Below are positions 34,901 through 46,862 of a stretch of 64,000 nt of DNA, piece after piece (positions within the stretch are counted from its first letter, which is position 1; every line of letters starts with the position of its first letter). Both the position numbers and the translations under genes were made by a program. The stretch is from Diplodia intermedia (lineage: Eukaryota; Ascomycota; Dothideomycetes; Botryosphaeriales; Botryosphaeriaceae), in assembly GCA_021495925.1 (NCBI GenBank), contig JAKEKT010000107.1:52528-116527 (forward strand), written 5' to 3'. Under the pieces are notes generated by a model, which saw only the letters and a program-made list of their open reading frames with translations, had not been told where the DNA came from and made no database searches.

Positions 34901-36616
34901 CGGGCGCCAGCGAGGATGCCTTGCCGGCATCCGATGCGACAGGGGCCAGGGCAGGCAGGTCGTCCAGCTCGGTGAACTTTCCGTGTTTCTCGCGACGTTA
35001 CGCCCGCGGCTGGGCTGCGCGGCGGTTGATGTTCGGCGCGCCTGGCGCAGCCGCTGCAGCGTCGCAATCACGGCGCGCGAGGCCAATATCCGGCGGCCGC
35101 GCGCGGCGCCCGCCGACGCACGGAGAGGCTCGCTCGCCCGGCGCCCGTCGGAGATAAATGCGCGCAGAGGAGCGCCTTGCCCGTTGCGACCGGCGCCGCT
35201 GTTCGCGCGGTGAGTGATGGGCGTGGCCGGTCTGCGCCGGCTGCGAGTCCGGCCTTGGCGATGGTGGCTGCGCGCGCAATCGATAAGCGGGCGTAAGCGG
35301 GCGGGCTCTTCAACAAAAAAAAAAAAAAAAGACGGTTCATCAGCAGCAGCGGGTATGGGCGGGCTGAGGGTCAGCGGCTGGGCCGGCGCTGGTCTGCGCT
35401 GGTTGGACCGGATCGGCAGCCACGTCCCGAGGCGTGCATGAGCGCCAGGTGCGCGTCTGCACGGATGCCTCAGGCACGGAGGCGGCCAGCAGCCAGCAGC
35501 ACCAGCAGTAGCCGCCGCGCCGGGTCTGTGTGCGCAGCAGCCTAGCTGCACGGCATGCGCGCGGCGTGAATAAAACGCTCGCTGCACGGCGATCACGTGG
35601 CGGTCAGTTGGGATTGATTCGAGGCGCTCGTTTACTGCGCGGTGCGTGTGTTATTTTTTCGCGGGCGACGCGCCTCACCACGCAGTTCCCACCTTCGCCC
35701 GCATCTCATCGCATCTCTTCAGATCCAGCGCCTCCCCTGCCGCAGCACGCACCCAGCGCACACCGGGGCTCCCTGATCTCGCCAGTGGCCTTCCCGCCGC
35801 GGCACTTCGACGCGGATTCGGCGGCACACTTTAGCGCAATCGGCGCGAGGACGTCACCCAGACCAACGCGAGCGCTGCTGCAATCCTTTTTCGCCCTCGC
35901 CCGCGCTGCAAAGCTCCCCATCCTCCCTCTGGCGCAAGCACGTCTCCATCGACCCTCCCAAGCCCGCAGTCCCAGGTCTCCACCGACCCCTCGATTCCCC
36001 TCCGCCCGCGCCCCCCCAGCCAGCGCTCCCGACAGCCAGCTCACCAGCTCCACCCTTTTGCCGCGGCTGAGGCTGAGGCTGAGAGAGGCTCTTCGGAAGT
36101 GGGTCCTAGATCTGCACGCAATCCCTTCCCGTAGGCGTTGAACCATAACGCCCGCAGAGCCAGCAGACCCGTCGCGCCCGCGACTCGACCAGCGCGTCCA
36201 GAGCCGTGCGCAGAAGCTCTCCAGCACCGCGTGTTTGCGCTGCCCGCTCAAGCTCTGCTGCCCGCCGGTCCGCTGCCCGCTGCTCGCTCCCACGCCGCCC
36301 GCCGCTCGCCAAATCCGACTCCCGAAAATTTCTCTCGGCCTGCGCGCCGAGCGAGTATCATCCCACCTCGACTCGTCCCGCCCAGCGCAAAACCCGAAAC
36401 CCCCACCATCCATCCGCGCAAACTTCCCACCATCTCCACCACGGCCGCCTCCCACCTCTTTTCTCATTTCACAAGCTCCCTCTCTCCCGCGCGCGCCTTA
36501 GTCTAAGCTCGATCGACGCCGAGCTGCAATTTAGCCTCCCGCCCCCGACGGATGTGGACTGAGGGTCGGCCTCCGACAGTGCGCACTTCGACCATTCGTC
36601 CTTGATCCACCATATC
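31925..36616. other. Long GC-rich intergenic region
   Basis: These 4.7 kb hold long ORFs on both strands (up to 429 codons), but all are Arg/Ala/Pro/Ser-rich, overlap in several frames and lack domains, as expected by chance at high GC. A run of 16 A lies at 35315-35330. From about 35,690 to 36,600 the plus strand is strongly C-rich with few purine runs, the likely promoter and long 5' leader of the zinc-finger gene. I see no RNA gene. Confidence 0.5.
35315..35330. repeat. Poly(A) tract (16 bp)
   Basis: Sixteen consecutive A bases lie in otherwise GC-rich sequence, with no flanking element or target duplication seen. Confidence 0.9.
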
Positions 36617-39600
36617 ATGGACGATCCTTTTCACTCTACCGCCAGCTACCTGCATGGAATCCCAACGCCGTCTGGGACGCACTCCCAGCCGTTGACGCCG
36701 CACCAGTCGGCGACCTTGCCGCCGCAGCGTTACCGCGCGCAGTCGGCTTCCACGCACCAGCTCCCCCCACTGCCTCCACTCGGCAACGCGACCCAGTTCT
36801 CCACAAACACCTACGGGAGCGCCCCCCAGACTCCGCTGACTCCGCAAACCCCAGCGACGTCAGCCCCGTCTCTCACACACAACCGCTCGCTGCCTACCAT
36901 TGCGCCGCACCCGCCGCTGCACACCAACACCTCGAGCTCCTACTTCCTACCGCACTCGACTGCCCTTTCCAACGGCCAGTCTCTGGGTGGCATCTCCTCA
37001 AGTGCCCACGCGAGCAACCCGCATGCCATTGCACCCTCGAGCATGACGGCCTCGCTCCAGGACATCCGTCCCATGCCCGCGGGCGGCATCGGTCTGCCAT
37101 ACAACTCGTCGCATCTTCTGTCGCAGCCACCGATCTTGCCCAACCAGGAACCCGAGCCGATCCATGTCGTGGGTCAGCAAGGCCGGCGTGGCGTTCTGCC
37201 GACCGCCAACGGCCGACCGGCTCCCGGTAGTGCTAAGGCGACCCAGAACCTGACCAAGAATGCCGACAACAAGTACGAGTGCCCGCACTGCAACAAGACG
37301 TACCTGCATCTCAAGCATCTCAAGCGTCATCTTCTCCGACGTAAGTGCTGCCCACCGTCACGCCTTCGATCTCTGCTAACCTTCCGAAGACACTGGCGAG
37401 CGGCCGTACCAATGCCACCTTTGCAAGGATACGTTCTCGCGAAGTGACATTCTCAAGCGCCACTTCCAGAAGTGCTCGATACGCCGCGGCAACCCAACCG
37501 GTCAGAACCATTTGGCAAATTCCCAAGCTCACCTGAGGAAGAACCGCTCCGCTCAGGGGTCAGGTGATTACAGTCATCTCACAGCCGTGAATGCGCCCCC
37601 ACCATCGTATTCGAACGGTGGCTACACCAACAGCATGGTCGGCAACTCAGGCTTCACCACCGAGTCGCCGGGCAGCTACGCTGAGAGCTTGCCCTCCATG
37701 TCGGCTCGTACCTCGCGTGCGAACAGCCTCATGCAGCCGCAAAGTAACGGCGTCAACGGCGTCAACGGCATCCACGACCCTCAGCGGAGAAGCATTTCGC
37801 ACATCGATCTCATCAACAACAATCGCATGAGCTTCGATGCGAACGCTCATGACTTCAGGGCAAACAACAACGTCCCCGGGTCGCTCGCTGGGCAGATGCC
37901 TAGTTACACAATGAACCACAGCGACCAGCTGAACCACCAGTTCAACAACTACCAAGCTGTGTCGGGCGCTAACATGCACTCAAATATGGCGATGAAGGCT
38001 GACGACAACAACACAGCCATGTTCAACCGCAACGGCATGACTGACATGAACAACACTCAGAACGGCCAGGGAAACGGCATGGGTTGGGATAATAATCCTT
38101 ACCATCAAAATGGACAACAGGACGCATTCGGCATCTCGACCAGCATCGCTCAGGACCCTGTTGCTATAAAAGCCGAGACAGATATGAACCAGAACACCTT
38201 CAACCACGGCTCCGGTGAACCTACGCCGGACGGCATGTTCAGCAACCTTTATTCCAGTGCGTCGGCTTTCCCCAACACAGATACCGTGTTTGAATCTTGG
38301 GATTTGAGCTCTTCTGATCCTCTGCAGAATAAGGCTGAAGCTTTGATCGCTTTCTGCTTCCCCGGCGGGACGACCCTCCTTCAACCGAATGAGGCACAAG
38401 CGCTCGACGTCCTGAGGAAAGTCTCAAGGCTGGAGAACATGAAGTCCTTTTTGGAAGGGTTCAAGAACTTTCAGGAACATTGGCCGCTCATTCACATGCC
38501 GACCTTCAACCCGGTCGAGGCTGGCAACGGTCTCCTTCTCACAATCATTTGCATAGGCGCGGTTTACTCAAAGGATGAAAATATTTTGCAGGTTAGGGCG
38601 CTCATGGAGTTGGTCAAATCTGCCATTCAACGATCTTTCCGTGTTTGGAGCCTTGTCGATGGCCCGAACCACAACGCTTCCCCCACCCCGAATGCGACGA
38701 CCGACATCGAGGAACTTCAGGCTTTAGTTTTGCTTACCATGGCGTTTCTGTGGCACGGAACTCAAGAGCAGCGACAAAAGGCCAGGGAAGAATTTCCCAC
38801 GGTGGCCCTTGCAATGCGTCAACTCGAACTGCTCGCTCCCGTCAAGCGAGGCCAGGAAGGCTTCAGCATTTTACATCACGTTGGTGCTGAGGCTGAGCCT
38901 GGTCACCTGCAGCAGTGGAAGTGGGAATCGTGGGCGATGCAAGAGAAGAGGTCGAGGGTCATGTACATGGCCTTCCTCCTCGACTCTGCCCTGGTCATGT
39001 TCTGCAACGCGCGCGCGCAGTTCGACGTCTTCGAGATCCGACTTCCACTACCCTGCGACGATGCAGCTTGGGAGGCTCGCAATGCTGGCGAGTGTGCCGA
39101 CGCGCTAGGCCTTCACGGCCGTGCTGTGCAAGAGAGAAAGAACGCCACGGGCAGCCGCCAGCTCAAGCAGTACAACATCGCAGAGGTGCTGAGGATTTTG
39201 GTACAGTCAAACAGTGAGCTGCCGGCTCGCTCGACCAACATCTACTCGAAGTTCATTCTCATCCATGCCCTGCATGTCCACATGTGGAGCGCTCTCCGCC
39301 AAGCTTCTCAGCACGCCACCGCCCCCTCGAGCATCTTGATGAACAGCCTTCCCTCCAGCGGCTCCAGTACCCCGTCACAGTCCGAGTTCAGTGGTCTCGA
39401 CTCTGGAAGCAGCAGTGCTAGCGCTAGCGGCACAGTCACGCCTGTCGATAACATGGCTGCCCAGAATGCTCAGCAGGCTCTCAAGATCGTCAGCAATGCA
39501 CTCGAGAAGTGGAAGCGCAGTTGGGAAACCGACATGGAGAGGCAATATGGTCCGAACGCACCCCCGCGAAGAGGTTATTGCAGGGACGGCATCCACTACT

Positions 39601-39896
39601 ATTGGCTTGCCAACACAATATTACGTCGTCGCAGCAATGACTGGCTCAAAATGCAGGCGGACCAGCGATTCCAGCATACAATCCATGTCCTCAAGCAGAT
39701 CAAGAACTGGGTTTACTCCGAGCAGTACAAGACTGGCCAGGAACCAGGCGCAGTGAGCGACATGGATAACAATTACGCTCTGGAAGATCTACTCTCGGAC
39801 ATGAAACTCCTGTTCGCACCTGTCGGCAAGCAAAACACAACCTCTCCACACGGGATGATTACGAATGGTACGACGTCCAACCGTGCAAGCTTCTGA
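36617..39896 (+). CDS. C2H2 zinc-finger transcription factor with fungal-specific TF domain, Klf1-like
   Basis: Exons 36617-37340 and 37390-39896 (49-bp intron with a GCTAACC branch point) give 1076 aa. The N-terminal 215 residues are Ser/Pro/His-rich. Finger 1 (residues 220-242) starts YECPHCNKTY. Finger 2 starts YQCHLCKDTF (C250, C253, H266, C270), so its last ligand is Cys. The intron splits finger 1's final His codon; splicing restores LLRHTGERPYQC. An Asn/Gln-rich region follows (~280-540), then a fungal_trans-type helical domain from about 590 (CFPGGTTLL, FQEHWPLIHMPTFNP, LLLTIICIGAVYS). It is a nuclear DNA-binding regulator; family members with this layout resemble S. pombe Klf1, but the targets are unknown. 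The long leader before the ATG contains several small ORFs. Confidence 0.9.
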
Positions 39897-41312
39897 TAAG
39901 TACACCGCGGTATTCTGTGTCGCTTGATGCGACGGCCACGACAACGACCATGAGCACGCGAAGCCAGCCTGCAAGTTTACAACAATCACGACCGCATATT
40001 GCCTTTGAAGACCATTATAGAAGAGACCGGCGTTTTGTGTGCCTAGCCACGTTCCAGATGTTCCTTGGGCGCTTTGAAAAAAACTTCTTGTTCTTGTTAT
40101 TATTTCCTTTTCGAAAATCAAAAAAGTTCATAGACCGGGACAGACCCCCGACGGGCCAGTCCCTCATTATGGTCATTCAGCATCTTCAGCGGCGCAGGCG
40201 GGTTTTCTCTTTCCATCGCACTTCGGACGGGCGTTTTTTTCACGGATCTGTCTTCTTCCTTTTAACAGGAGTCGAGCGGTGTGGAACTGCGCATCGTCTT
40301 TTTTGCTGCATGCATGGAGCTGTCTCCCTATTTTCACGTCTCCATTCATTCCATTTCCCTGATGTTGCACAGTTTCCCTTGTTTCCTTGCAAAAGAGAAA
40401 GAAAGCATTATAGAGCGGCGCGCGTTGATATGGCGAAGAACACTGCTACGACTTCTGAGAACGAAAGCTTTATGACAAGACAAAAGAAGCAGGGAATGTC
40501 GCTATCTGATTTTTCCTTTTCTTTCTTCATCGGCGAAGCCCTTCCTGGAATTGGTTTCTGTTTGTTCGATTCTCAACCGTCTCTTTTCCTCCTCTCGGAC
40601 AGATTGTTTGATGCAAGTTGAGAATGGAAGTAGAAACCGAACGAAGACTATCGCGCAGATGCATCTGGTGGGCTGGGCTTCTTGCCAGAGAAGGAGAGCT
40701 CAAACGCTCTGGGTTAGAATTGTTGTGGGTAGCAGGAAAAATGAAATGTTCAACTAGTACGATGACTTGACTGTATGCTGTTGAGATCGATACAACACGC
40801 CTTTGGCCATCCGACGCTGGTTGCGCTATTAAGCGCGGATAGATAGTGGGCATGCTGAGGCGCCATATGGACGTTGTTTTTCCTACCGGAGAAGGTTTGC
40901 TGCTGGTCATGATGGCAGGATGTACTCACCTCACGTCTTGCCCGCCTCACTGCCGATCTCAATATAAACAGGCTTGCCGAAATCACTATCTCTCGGTACA
41001 TGTCTCCATAAAATTGATGCACCTGTAGACCGGATTAACACATGGAAGAGCTGGTGCGTCGAAGCGGACGCGGGCAGCGCGTGCTTCCGAAATGCTGAGG
41101 CAACCAAGGTGCAGATCGCAGGAAAACGCCGCATTAACGAATACGTATATCTTGTATGTAACAGTAACGCGCCACCGACGCCAAAAGTCCCCTCGCGTGC
41201 CCATCTAAAGATAGATCATTCCCAAAATAGGTCACCGGTTGGATAGTCCGCCGGCATTTGCCTTCCTTGCATATTGATGAGACTATTGAAAGCTGGTTGT
41301 GAGTACGAGTAT
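39897..41312. other. Convergent intergenic region
   Basis: These 1.4 kb between convergent genes are T-rich near 40,070-40,580. A 234-codon plus-strand frame lies here (39917-40621) without any recognised domain and is treated as chance ORF or 3' UTR. Confidence 0.5.
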
Positions 41313-42603
41313 CTATCGCCTCCCGAGCTCGGCTTCGCTCCCGTCGGAACTGTCGAGGATGATCTTAGTGGGGTCGGCTAGGTCCTTCTCAGAGTCTTCT
41401 TCGGCCTTTTTGTTCGTTCGACGCTGCTTCTCGATGCGGAGCTCGTCATTGTTGATGATGCGGTAGTTGAAACTGTAGCCTGGGTGCATGACGGTGAGGA
41501 CGACAACGGCGAGGGAGCAGAGGCTGTTTAGGTCGCCAGTTAGCGTCGCTTCTTTGCAATTCATCGTAACACCATATTGATCAAAGACGAGAAGGTGACG
41601 AAAACGAAGGATTTGAACTCTTCTCTGACCTCCACGTATCCGTCTGAACGGTTACTTTCACCGCTTAGATATGAGATACGAGAGTAGTGTTTCCCTCAGG
41701 ATTACTTCGGGGGGGTTAGGAAATGTTGCACCCCACTAGTGTCTGAGGGAGTTGTGAAATAGGTGGTAGAAGAGAAAAAAAAAACCTACGTTGAATCCAG
41801 CACGATGAAGGCAACCTCATCCTGCATCACTGGGTTCTTCCATCCGCCCGCCATTTCGATGATCCGGTAGATGCACCGCGCCAGTATCGTTGCGAATGCC
41901 ACCGCAAGGCCGATGACGAACACTTTGAACTTCGAACTGGCTCTCAGCTCCCGTGTTCCTTCTTTCAGAACGCCGGGGATGTGTTGCGCACGCCATGAGC
42001 GGAAGGCAAAATCGAGAGACAAGGCGCCAAAGATGACGAGGGTGAAGACTTGGAAGACTAGCCCGGCCATCATCATGTGGTCGCCAATATCGAGCTGCGA
42101 CATGTTACCGTCGGATGTCGCGGCGGTGCCGCCGCCCGCGGCCTGCAGAACTAGCGAAATTAGGTCACAAGTGATGAAAATGTAGGTATAGTAGCGAGCA
42201 GGGAAATGGGAGAGCGAGGGACTTGTCGCAAGAACACTTTTGCATATCTGGTCAGCAATTGCGGACGCATGGATGGAATCACTCACAGATGCTTGAGCAT
42301 AAGGTACACGGCCGCGGCTAGGAAGGCTGGTGCCAATGTGAGCGTGCATATTTGCAGGTTGAAACCGGACTGGCCGAAGGGGTCATCGTGTAGCATGATG
42401 CGTCCTGCGTGCCCGATGCTTTCGGTGAAGCAGCCGCACATCATGGCGAGAGTATATGTCCACGTGCGGTATCGAATACCTTGGATGAACTGCACGATGA
42501 AGGCAGTGCCGAAGAGGGCAACGAAGAAGGCATTGGCTGGGATGCTTGGGCGGTAGCCGTAGATGGATGCGCTGGCCGGGCAGGTTTCCAGTGTGCAGTC
42601 CAT
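41313..42603 (-). CDS. RTA1-like seven-transmembrane protein (lipid-translocating exporter family)
   Basis: Minus-strand exons 42603-42287, 42236-41790 and 41523-41313 give 324 aa. The start MDCTLETCPASASIYGYRPS is typical of fungal RTA1-like proteins. Seven hydrophobic helices follow, with family phrases GRIMLHDDPF, YYTYIFITCDLISLVLQAAGGG and VFIVLDST-type wording before the last helix. Splicing gives KHLVLATSPSLSHF and LDSTLCSLAVVVLTVMHPG; the 266-bp second intron ends at a good GCTAAC-N-CAG acceptor. The C-terminus is charged and cytosolic (KQRRTNKKAEEDSEKD). Members sit in the plasma membrane and confer resistance to toxic amphiphiles or move lipids (Rta1, Rsb1). The TTG-start extension upstream is not used. 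Confidence 0.88.
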
Positions 42604-44172
42604 TGGGACCTCCTCTTCAGGGCTGTGGTAAGATGAGGATATCTTATGGTGGCCTTCAGGTGTCAACGACCAGAGGAAAAACGAGGTAGCGCGGACACTC
42701 TAGGAGCTGGACTGGGCTAAAGGATCAAGCTTTGAAGGAACCCGGTGAATTTTCGAGTTGTTCAAGTTCAGGAGAGTAAGTTGAAAGGAGTATCTCAGTG
42801 AAAACAAGACTCGTGGTAGTATATTCAGAAACACAAATCCAGATGGCTTCATGGTCGGCCTGCCCATATATACAGATCCCCGTGGAAACAGCATTCTTAC
42901 GTCCGCCCATAGCCTAGCCGCTGCGGACAGATGTTGCTCCAGCAAGAAATCTTGCAGCGTGTGGTACGTAGCGCCCCGGTACACGGGTGATTAGCTCCCA
43001 CAAGCCCACTCGGTGCTTGGCATTAAAGGCATTTCCCGCCTACTTGTAAAGAGACAGCGTCACCACAAAAGAAAGCCAGGACAGTTCATAGGCCAGCGAT
43101 CCTTCGCCCTCCCCGAGCGCGAGGCAGAGTGCGCCGCCAAGGATAATGACAAGTACCGATCGTGCGCCCCAGGAATCGATCATAGTTAGAAGCGTCGATC
43201 CGGGAGATGTATCGAAGCTTTCTCTGTTGGTATTTGAGCTGTCGGGCGAAAGTGTGCCCGGCTTCGGCCGCGTCCGGTAACGATAGATGACGGTTGGGGC
43301 TGAACCTCCGTGGTGCTCTTGAGACGTGGCTGTGGTGCAATTGTTTCAGCAGAACCACCCGGCCTTACCTTGCCAAAATGGACGTCCAAATTTGGTCGCG
43401 CAGTGGATAGAAAGGACACTATATGCGGAGAGTCCATGTCTCGTCCAGGCCTTACAGCGTCAACGACTGTGTGAATGCTCGAGTCTGTTGTGGATCTTTG
43501 GTTGGGAGGATCGATAAAGTTGCGACGTCGTCATAGCTCAGCCCTTGCTCATTGGCGCGCACGTTGGATATGAATTTGGTATAAGCCCATTTTCCTATCC
43601 GTTGCCTAGCGTCAAATGCTTACGGCCGAAGCGGAGGAATATGTATGCAACGTTTCCTACGTACCGGAAGTTAGCTTGGGTGAACGTAGTGTGCGCGGTT
43701 TTCAGATGATGCTCTGAACTACTATGAGGATGATTTGGTGGGCTTGGAGGTTTGGTGCCCCACATTTTGCAAGGCTTGTTGACTTACGCTGTGGAAGGTA
43801 TCTTTATGCGTGAAGCTCATGATGCTGCAACTTCGTGTGACTCTTGCACAGCCTAGGCTTTATATCCGAAGATGGTCACACAGGAATCTCTGCTCTGTTG
43901 AAAATCATGCCTCACGCAAACAGGCAAACCAACCAGCAAACATTAAGTGAGAAAGTAGTCAGGTCTATAAACGACTACTAGATAGCTAGATTCAATGGAA
44001 TTTGCGATCATTTCAATTCCCTTCTCACCCGCACACGCTCCTCTCTCCTTTAAATCTTTTCATTGTGGCCTTAAAAAAAAACGGTGCACCGGTGCCTGAA
44101 CGCATGACCCGTCACCGAAAGCGGACCTGAAAAGTGTCCTTTCAAAACGCTTCCATACTTTTTTCAGCTCAC
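42604..44172. other. Intergenic, RTA1-like promoter and MFS 3' flank
   Basis: No gene is supported in 1.57 kb. Composition is near average, with AT-rich patches around 43,900-44,100. Small ORFs on both strands lack domains. Confidence 0.45.
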
Positions 44173-46051
44173 TCAATTTTTCTTGCCAATGTATCCAGCA
44201 CCTCTAAATGCCACGGCCGCCAGGAAGAACGCAGTTATGGCCATGGCAAAGGTAAGCCACTCGGCGGCCCTCAACCCCGAGAGGAAGGCATGATCAGCCA
44301 TCTCAACGTCCGAGCCACCCACCGCATTGACATCAACGCCCTTCTCGGCAGCAATGACGGCCGTCTCGATGGCGGTTGCGATAGCTAGACCAATGGCGCG
44401 CCCGATCTGGCCTACAGCGTTAATCAGGGCGCCGCCCATGGCCTGGTCCTCGTGGGGCAAGGATTTAGCGGTAAAAAGGGTGAGGCAGGGGAAGAGAGTG
44501 TCGGCACCGAGGACTGCAAGGACCATGGCCGGGAAGCCGTAGGCCCAGTAGGTGGTGTGCACAGGGATGGGGGTGGCGAATAGGAGCGCGGAGCCGGACA
44601 CACAGAGCGTACCGAACATAAGGATGTAATTACCTGGCACGCGGGACAAGAAGAAGCCGGTAGCGAAGGCGATGATGATGCCGCAGACACCGGTTGGGAT
44701 GAAGCGAAGGGTAGTCTGGATGACAGAGAGGCCGAGGTAGTCTTGGAAGAAGTAGGTCGCGAATATGAGGTAGTTGTTGAAGGCGGCGAAGAACAGAAGC
44801 ATGATGATCATGGCAGCGGAGAAGCGCGCGTTGGCAAAAATGGAGACTTTCATGAGAGGGCGGCGGCTGGTGTGCTTTCCGAGGTAGCGCTGCCAAAGGA
44901 CAAAGAGGAAGAGGATGGCAACGGAGGCGACGATGAGCGTAGGAACCCAGGGTGTCGTCCAGCCCACGACGTTGCCTTCGGTCAAGGCGAACATGAGAAC
45001 CATGAGGCCGACAGTTACCAAGACACCGCCTATCCAATCGACGGTAGACTGGACAGTCATGTTGTTGGAGTTGGTGATGGGAGGCGGAGGGATGACGAAG
45101 ATGCCTGCGAGAGTGACGAGAGCGGCAATTATACCCAGGATCCAGAAGACCCATTTCCATGAGGCATACTCGCCAATGACGCCGCCCTGGCGATATCAGA
45201 TGGGTGTTTCGCAGATGCAAGAGGGAGCATACCATGAGATTGCCGAAAACCGAGCCAAGAGGGGCCCCCGCGCCGTAGCACGAGAAGGCATAATTCTTGG
45301 CTCTTCCAGGAGGAAATGTCACTCCAAGGATGCCAATGGCAGTAGGTACATTTGCGGCGGCGCCCTGGTACGGGTTAGCTGCCTGGCTGCAAGTCACAGG
45401 GTGTGCGTACGAGTCCTTGCAGCCCTCGAAGTACATCGAAGCCAATCTCGTTCTTGACGAATGGCAAGGCAACGGTTATGACGGTCAACCAGGCAGAACC
45501 CCAGATAAAGATCAGGCGCTTGCCATACACATCTGCCGCTGGTCAGGAAACGCAGGTGAGACGGGGGTGACATCCGGAACTACCAGCCAATCTTCCCCAC
45601 AGCAGGAGAAAGCAGCCAAAGGTGAGCGAATAGGCCGAGACAATCCACTGCTGCCGACTGTCGGGAATGCTCAGGTCTCGGCCGATGGTTGGCAGGACAA
45701 TGACGGCAGCTTGCACGCCGACCGTCTGGGCAGTCGCGAGCCAGTCAGTAGTGGCCCTCTTTCTTGTTGGCGCTCCGCACGTACGTTAAGGAAGGCAGCC
45801 CCGGTGACAGTCAAGACCAAGGACAGCAGGCGGAGCTTGGAATGCTGCAGCCAGTCGTGTTGGACGGGCACGGGCGCTGCTTGCTCTTCGCCGACATCAC
45901 TGTCACTCCTCGGTGAGACGTCGTCCTCCCGAGCACTGCGAGTTGTTTGCTGCTTCTTCTCATCTTCGGCGGCGTCACTGCCGGTAGAGCAGCTGGCAAC
46001 CCCGATGTCGCTACGCGAGTCGGATCGGGTCACGGCCAGGGCGGGGTCCAT
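44173..46051 (-). CDS. MFS transporter, DHA2 (ATR1-like) drug/proton antiporter
   Basis: Five minus-strand exons (46051-45785, 45725-45584, 45532-45411, 45364-45233, 45186-44173) give 558 aa with all phases agreeing. About 75 hydrophilic residues precede the first helix (LRLLSLVLTVTGAAFLNTVGV). Then come IVLPTIGRDL, the inter-helix motif GRLADVYGKRL, GLGAAANVPTAIGILG and GAGAPLGSVFGN (antiporter motif C-like). The helix count fits about 14 TM segments, the DHA2 layout. Homologues include yeast Atr1 (aminotriazole and boron export). It is a plasma-membrane exporter, substrate unknown. Introns are 46-59 bp. The gene is divergent from a short-chain dehydrogenase across 811 bp. Confidence 0.9.
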
Positions 46052-46862
46052 GGCGGCGCCGACTTGTGGGGTAAACGCGAGAGTCTGGGGAAGGACATTT
46101 TGTAGGCGGAGGGGCGGGGGAGGATGTATAATACACCGGGACTGCGGCGACGAAGCCGAGGCGGCGATTGCGAGATCCTGCTGGCGTGCGGTGTGCTTGT
46201 GTGAAGGTGGCTTGCTGACGCGAACGAACGCGGCAGGTGAAGGCGGGAACGAAAGGGCCGAAATTTTGTGACGTACTAGATAGGCAGCTCCCCACTTGTA
46301 GTTGCATCTTTCGCCAATACCTAGTTGATTCATGACTCGCAACAATGGTATTCTTACGGTTATAGGGAGGTTGAAGCCGACCAGGCTCGGATCGTGCGAG
46401 TCGCCAGCTTCCATCCCAGCTTCCATCCCAGCTTCCATCCCAGCTTCCATCCCAGCTCCATCCCAACTCCATCCCAACTTTTCTGTGAGCGCTACTGCCA
46501 CAACACCAGCCATTGAAACCCATCACGAGGAGCAGGTGTTTCCGACAGCCCCTCCGTCGATGCCGATTTTCCAAAGAACGCTGACCCGCAGGCGCAGGCA
46601 TGGTGGCATGCGGACTAAATTGTTCGGTGTCGGTCAAATGGCCGAAGGCGAGCTTCAAAGGCGTCGTTGTTCCCATGGACTGACAGAACTTCGACTGCCT
46701 TCCAACACCGGGCTTTCGATCACCGCTTACAAATGAAGAGCAGCGAGGGGCTGTTAAGTCCGTTTGCACATGCCGGATCTTCTATGACTTCATCGTTAAA
46801 ACGGGCCCGGCTGCCCGCCTCAGCCGCTCCTCAACACACATCGCTTTCTGGACTTCTTCACT
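46052..46862. promoter_or_regulatory. Divergent promoter region, MFS and SDR genes
   Basis: These 811 bp lie between the divergent MFS and SDR starts. The region contains the 12-bp minisatellite at 46406-46475. A GC-rich pyrimidine tract occurs near 46,080-46,130. No known operator is recognised. Confidence 0.5.
46406..46475. repeat. Minisatellite, 12-bp unit AGCTTCCATCCC
   Basis: Four exact 12-bp units (46406-46453) are followed by two 11-bp variants (AGCTCCATCCC, AACTCCATCCC). It lies in the divergent promoter between the MFS and SDR genes. Confidence 0.95.

Noticed and set aside
34307..35596. 429-codon minus-strand ORF in GC-rich DNA
   Set aside because: Composition is Arg/Ala/Pro/Ser-rich without a domain, and other frames are also open across it. 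This is expected by chance at high GC.
39917..40621. 234-codon plus-strand ORF after the Klf1-like gene
   Set aside because: It lies just after the stop in a T-rich 3' flank, is Phe-rich and lacks a good ATG near its start or any domain.
46052..46513. In-frame extension of the MFS protein with a repeated MEAG peptide
   Set aside because: The repeat peptide is only the translation of the 12-bp minisatellite in the promoter. The ATG at 46051 precedes a normal N-terminus.
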